Positions 62,239 through 64,000 of a stretch of 64,000 nucleotides of DNA are shown one piece after another; the first letter of the stretch is position 1; every line of letters begins with the position of its first letter. The notes beneath the pieces are model-generated. The model ran no database searches. It saw nothing but the letters and a program-made list of their open reading frames with translations, and was not told the origin of the DNA. The translations under genes and the position numbers were made by a program. The stretch covers positions 336,953-400,952 of the forward strand of contig JAOAPN010000008.1 in the NCBI GenBank assembly GCA_025462885.1, written 5' to 3'. The DNA is from Acidobacteriaceae bacterium (GTDB lineage Bacteria; Acidobacteriota; Terriglobia; Terriglobales; Acidobacteriaceae).

Positions 62239-64000
62239 ATGCTTAGAAATACCCTGACCCCGTTCCGATGGATAGCTGCCAGAATGCACTCGCGCTTGAA
62301 TGCGTCTGTGATTCTGCCCTGCCTCTTAGGAGTGGTTCTGGTCTGTTCTTCGAACCAGACGCTGGCTCAGGCGACCGGGCAGGTTGCCGGTGTGGTGACC
62401 GATCCCTCGGGAAGCGTGGTGTCGAAGGCGGCGGTGGAGTTGATCAGCAATTCCACGGCGCAGGTTCGGACGGCGGTTTCGGGGACGGACGGTACGTTTA
62501 CGATTCCGCTGGTGGCACCGGGTGTTTACCAGGTGAAGGTCACAGCACCAGGATTTCGGACGGTGGTTACTGAGGGCCTTGAAGTGCAGGTGAACGGCAC
62601 GACGCGCGCTGATGCCAAGCTGACGGTGGGTTCGGCGAGCGAGCAGGTGACGGTTTCGAGTGCGGCTCCGCTGGTCGAGACGGCGAATGCGACGATGGGC
62701 AACGTGGTGGATCACGAAGCGATTGTGGATCTGCCACTGAACGGCCGGAACTTCGCGCAGCTTGGGACGCTGATCCCGGGGGTGATTGCGGCTCCTTCGG
62801 CGCTGGGCGGCGCGAGTGGTACGGCGACGCCGGGCGGGTTCGGTAACTCGACGGGCAGCTTCAACGTAAACGGTATGCGGAACCAGTCGAACAGCTTTCT
62901 GTTGGATGGCGCGCCGAACAATGACTCGTTCAACAGCGGCTTTGTGATGCGGCCTCCGCCGGATGCGATTGAAGAGTTCAAGATCATGACGCACTCGTAT
63001 GACGCGCAGTATGGGCGCAGCGCGGGTGCGGTGGTGAACGTGGTGACGCGGGCGGGAACGAACGTCTGGCACGGAAGCGTATGGGAGTTCAACCGGATGG
63101 CAGCGCTGGCGGCGAAGAACTACTTCACCCCGGTCGGTGGAGCGAAGCCGAATTATCTGCAGAACCAGTTTGGTGCGGCGGCGGGTGGAAAGATTTTGAA
63201 GGACCGCCTGTTTGTGTTCGGGTTCTACGAAGGGTTCCGGCTGAAGGATGCTACGAGCAATACGCTGAATCAGCGGGTTCTGACCGCGGCAGAACGTAAT
63301 GGTGACTTTTCGGCATCGGGCATTGCACTAATCAAGGACCCTCGGACGCAGGCGCAGTTCAACTACCAGGGGACGCCGAACCGAATCGACCCGGCGCGGA
63401 TCAGCGCGGTTAGCAAGGCGCTGCTGGACAAGTACGTGCCGTTGCCGAACTCGGGGGCGTTCTATGTCGCTTCGCCGCCGAATATCGATAATCGCGATAT
63501 GTACGGGATTCGCGCGGACCTGAAGCTGGGCAGCCACTCGTTGCTGGGGCGTTATATGCGCTCGCACCAGAACCTGTTTGGACCCATTACGCCTTCGAAC
63601 TTTGCTCCTACGGGCAATCGCCAGATCATTACGCTGCAGGATGCGATGGGATCGGATACGTGGGTTTTGAACGCACACACGATCAACGTGTTGCGCTATG
63701 CACGGCAGTGGATTGGCGGTACTCCGAACCAGACGAGCGGACTCGATCCTTCGTCGGTAGGCTTCGCGTTCGCGTCGACCAATACGCTGGCGAAGGGTCT
63801 GCCCAACATCACGACGGGCCTGTTTACGCTGGGCGATGCGCAGCAGCCGTTTGCTTCGCGCAAGAACAGCGTGGATACGATTTCGGATGATCTTACGTGG
63901 ATCAAGGGGCGGCACACGCTGCAGTTTGGCGGCGAGGTTCGACGGGACTCGATCGGGTTGCAATATATCAATCGTCCGAACGGCGCGTTTACGTTCGCAA
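62239..64000 (+). CDS. Oar-like TonB-dependent receptor (3' end outside window)
   Basis: 587 residues are visible; the frame is still open at the right edge. A signal peptide (ASVILPCLLGVVLVCSSNQTLAQ) precedes a carboxypeptidase-regulatory-like domain (GQVAGVVTDPSGSVVSKAAVELI to GLEVQVNGTTRADAKLTVG). A plug domain follows (VVDHEAIVDLPLNGRNFAQLGTLIPGV, SFNVNGMRNQSNSFLLDG) and the barrel begins with DAQYGRSAGAVVNVVTRAGTN. Such receptors take up large ligands, often plant sugars, across the outer membrane. ATG 62239 has GGAG five bases upstream. The adjacent FCD regulator probably controls it. Confidence 0.93.
   Translation, partial: MLRNTLTPFRWIAARMHSRLNASVILPCLLGVVLVCSSNQTLAQATGQVAGVVTDPSGSVVSKAAVELISNSTAQVRTAVSGTDGTFTIPLVAPGVYQVKVTAPGFRTVVTEGLEVQVNGTTRADAKLTVGSASEQVTVSSAAPLVETANATMGNVVDHEAIVDLPLNGRNFAQLGTLIPGVIAAPSALGGASGTATPGGFGNSTGSFNVNGMRNQSNSFLLDGAPNNDSFNSGFVMRPPPDAIEEFKIMTHSYDAQYGRSAGAVVNVVTRAGTNVWHGSVWEFNRMAALAAKNYFTPVGGAKPNYLQNQFGAAAGGKILKDRLFVFGFYEGFRLKDATSNTLNQRVLTAAERNGDFSASGIALIKDPRTQAQFNYQGTPNRIDPARISAVSKALLDKYVPLPNSGAFYVASPPNIDNRDMYGIRADLKLGSHSLLGRYMRSHQNLFGPITPSNFAPTGNRQIITLQDAMGSDTWVLNAHTINVLRYARQWIGGTPNQTSGLDPSSVGFAFASTNTLAKGLPNITTGLFTLGDAQQPFASRKNSVDTISDDLTWIKGRHTLQFGGEVRRDSIGLQYINRPNGAFTFA

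Overview
The window looks like an ordinary chromosomal segment of a member of the Acidobacteriota, most likely family Acidobacteriaceae (the Terriglobus/Granulicella/Edaphobacter group). The evidence is a GC-rich genome and an Oar-type TonB-dependent receptor with a carboxypeptidase-regulatory domain. There are also many secreted hydrolases and peptidases (GH28, GH57, a clan GH-D-like enzyme, M61, DUF885), DUF6152/DUF6644 membrane proteins, and copies of a dispersed repeat whose translation reads RHSERSEEP. The genus is inference; no rRNA is present. I see no prophage, transposase, integron or CRISPR array.

Layout. 1-9029: a 5'-truncated DUF429-like gene, a membrane diguanylate cyclase, alaS, a periplasmic cell-wall amidase and an anchored protein. 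9030-11252: a candidate small RNA with its own promoter and terminator, a secreted polygalacturonase and tRNA-Thr(CGT). 11485-15193: a Ppx/GppA-like phosphatase facing SixA, and a coupled pair of UbiA-like membrane protein and methyltransferase. 15239-23178: a YCF48-type propeller, DUF4197, a GH57 branching enzyme, a BON/glycine-zipper lipoprotein, a YtxH protein and a TM-helix protein, with two repeat-rich intergenic regions. 23179-34740: HigA-MnmA, secreted carbohydrate- and peptide-degrading enzymes, glutathione peroxidase and a KimA-like permease. 34763-45849: an orphan CopG-type antitoxin, cysteine desulfurase, an outer-membrane-like protein next to an inverted-repeat element, citrate synthase, ThiO, a 19-residue lysine-rich micro-gene, thiolase, L-serine dehydratase and a HEAT protein. 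45957-53006: ComM, omega, Rho, a two-domain aspartic protease and RibD/RibE. 53016-56202: a tiny ORF, two DUF6644 paralogues and DUF6152, and a divergent secreted protein. 56411-64000: an enolase-superfamily dehydratase, FtsY, a PPOX protein, PlsY-GpsA, a GntR/FCD regulator and a truncated TonB receptor.

How genes work together. Cysteine desulfurase and MnmA can both serve tRNA 2-thiolation. PlsY and GpsA overlap by ATGA and make early phospholipid precursors. RibD and RibE form a riboflavin operon that may be driven by the DUF6152 promoter. The FCD regulator, an imperfectly matched operator pair, the TonB receptor and the dehydratase suggest uptake and use of plant sugars or sugar acids.

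The most unusual signal is at 54803-55131. Two divergent promoters, both with N17 spacing, each place an ATG seven bases after the -10 box. This predicts leaderless short ORFs, one with Cys-Cys and one with Cys-Cys-Cys. The minus-strand leader also carries a textbook intrinsic terminator ahead of DUF6152. This resembles the polycysteine leaderless attenuators known from mycobacteria, here in an acidobacterial setting and without obvious sulfur genes downstream. Other strong candidates are the lysine-rich micro-gene (40933-40992), the small RNA (9248-9333) and a C-rich rut-like leader before rho.
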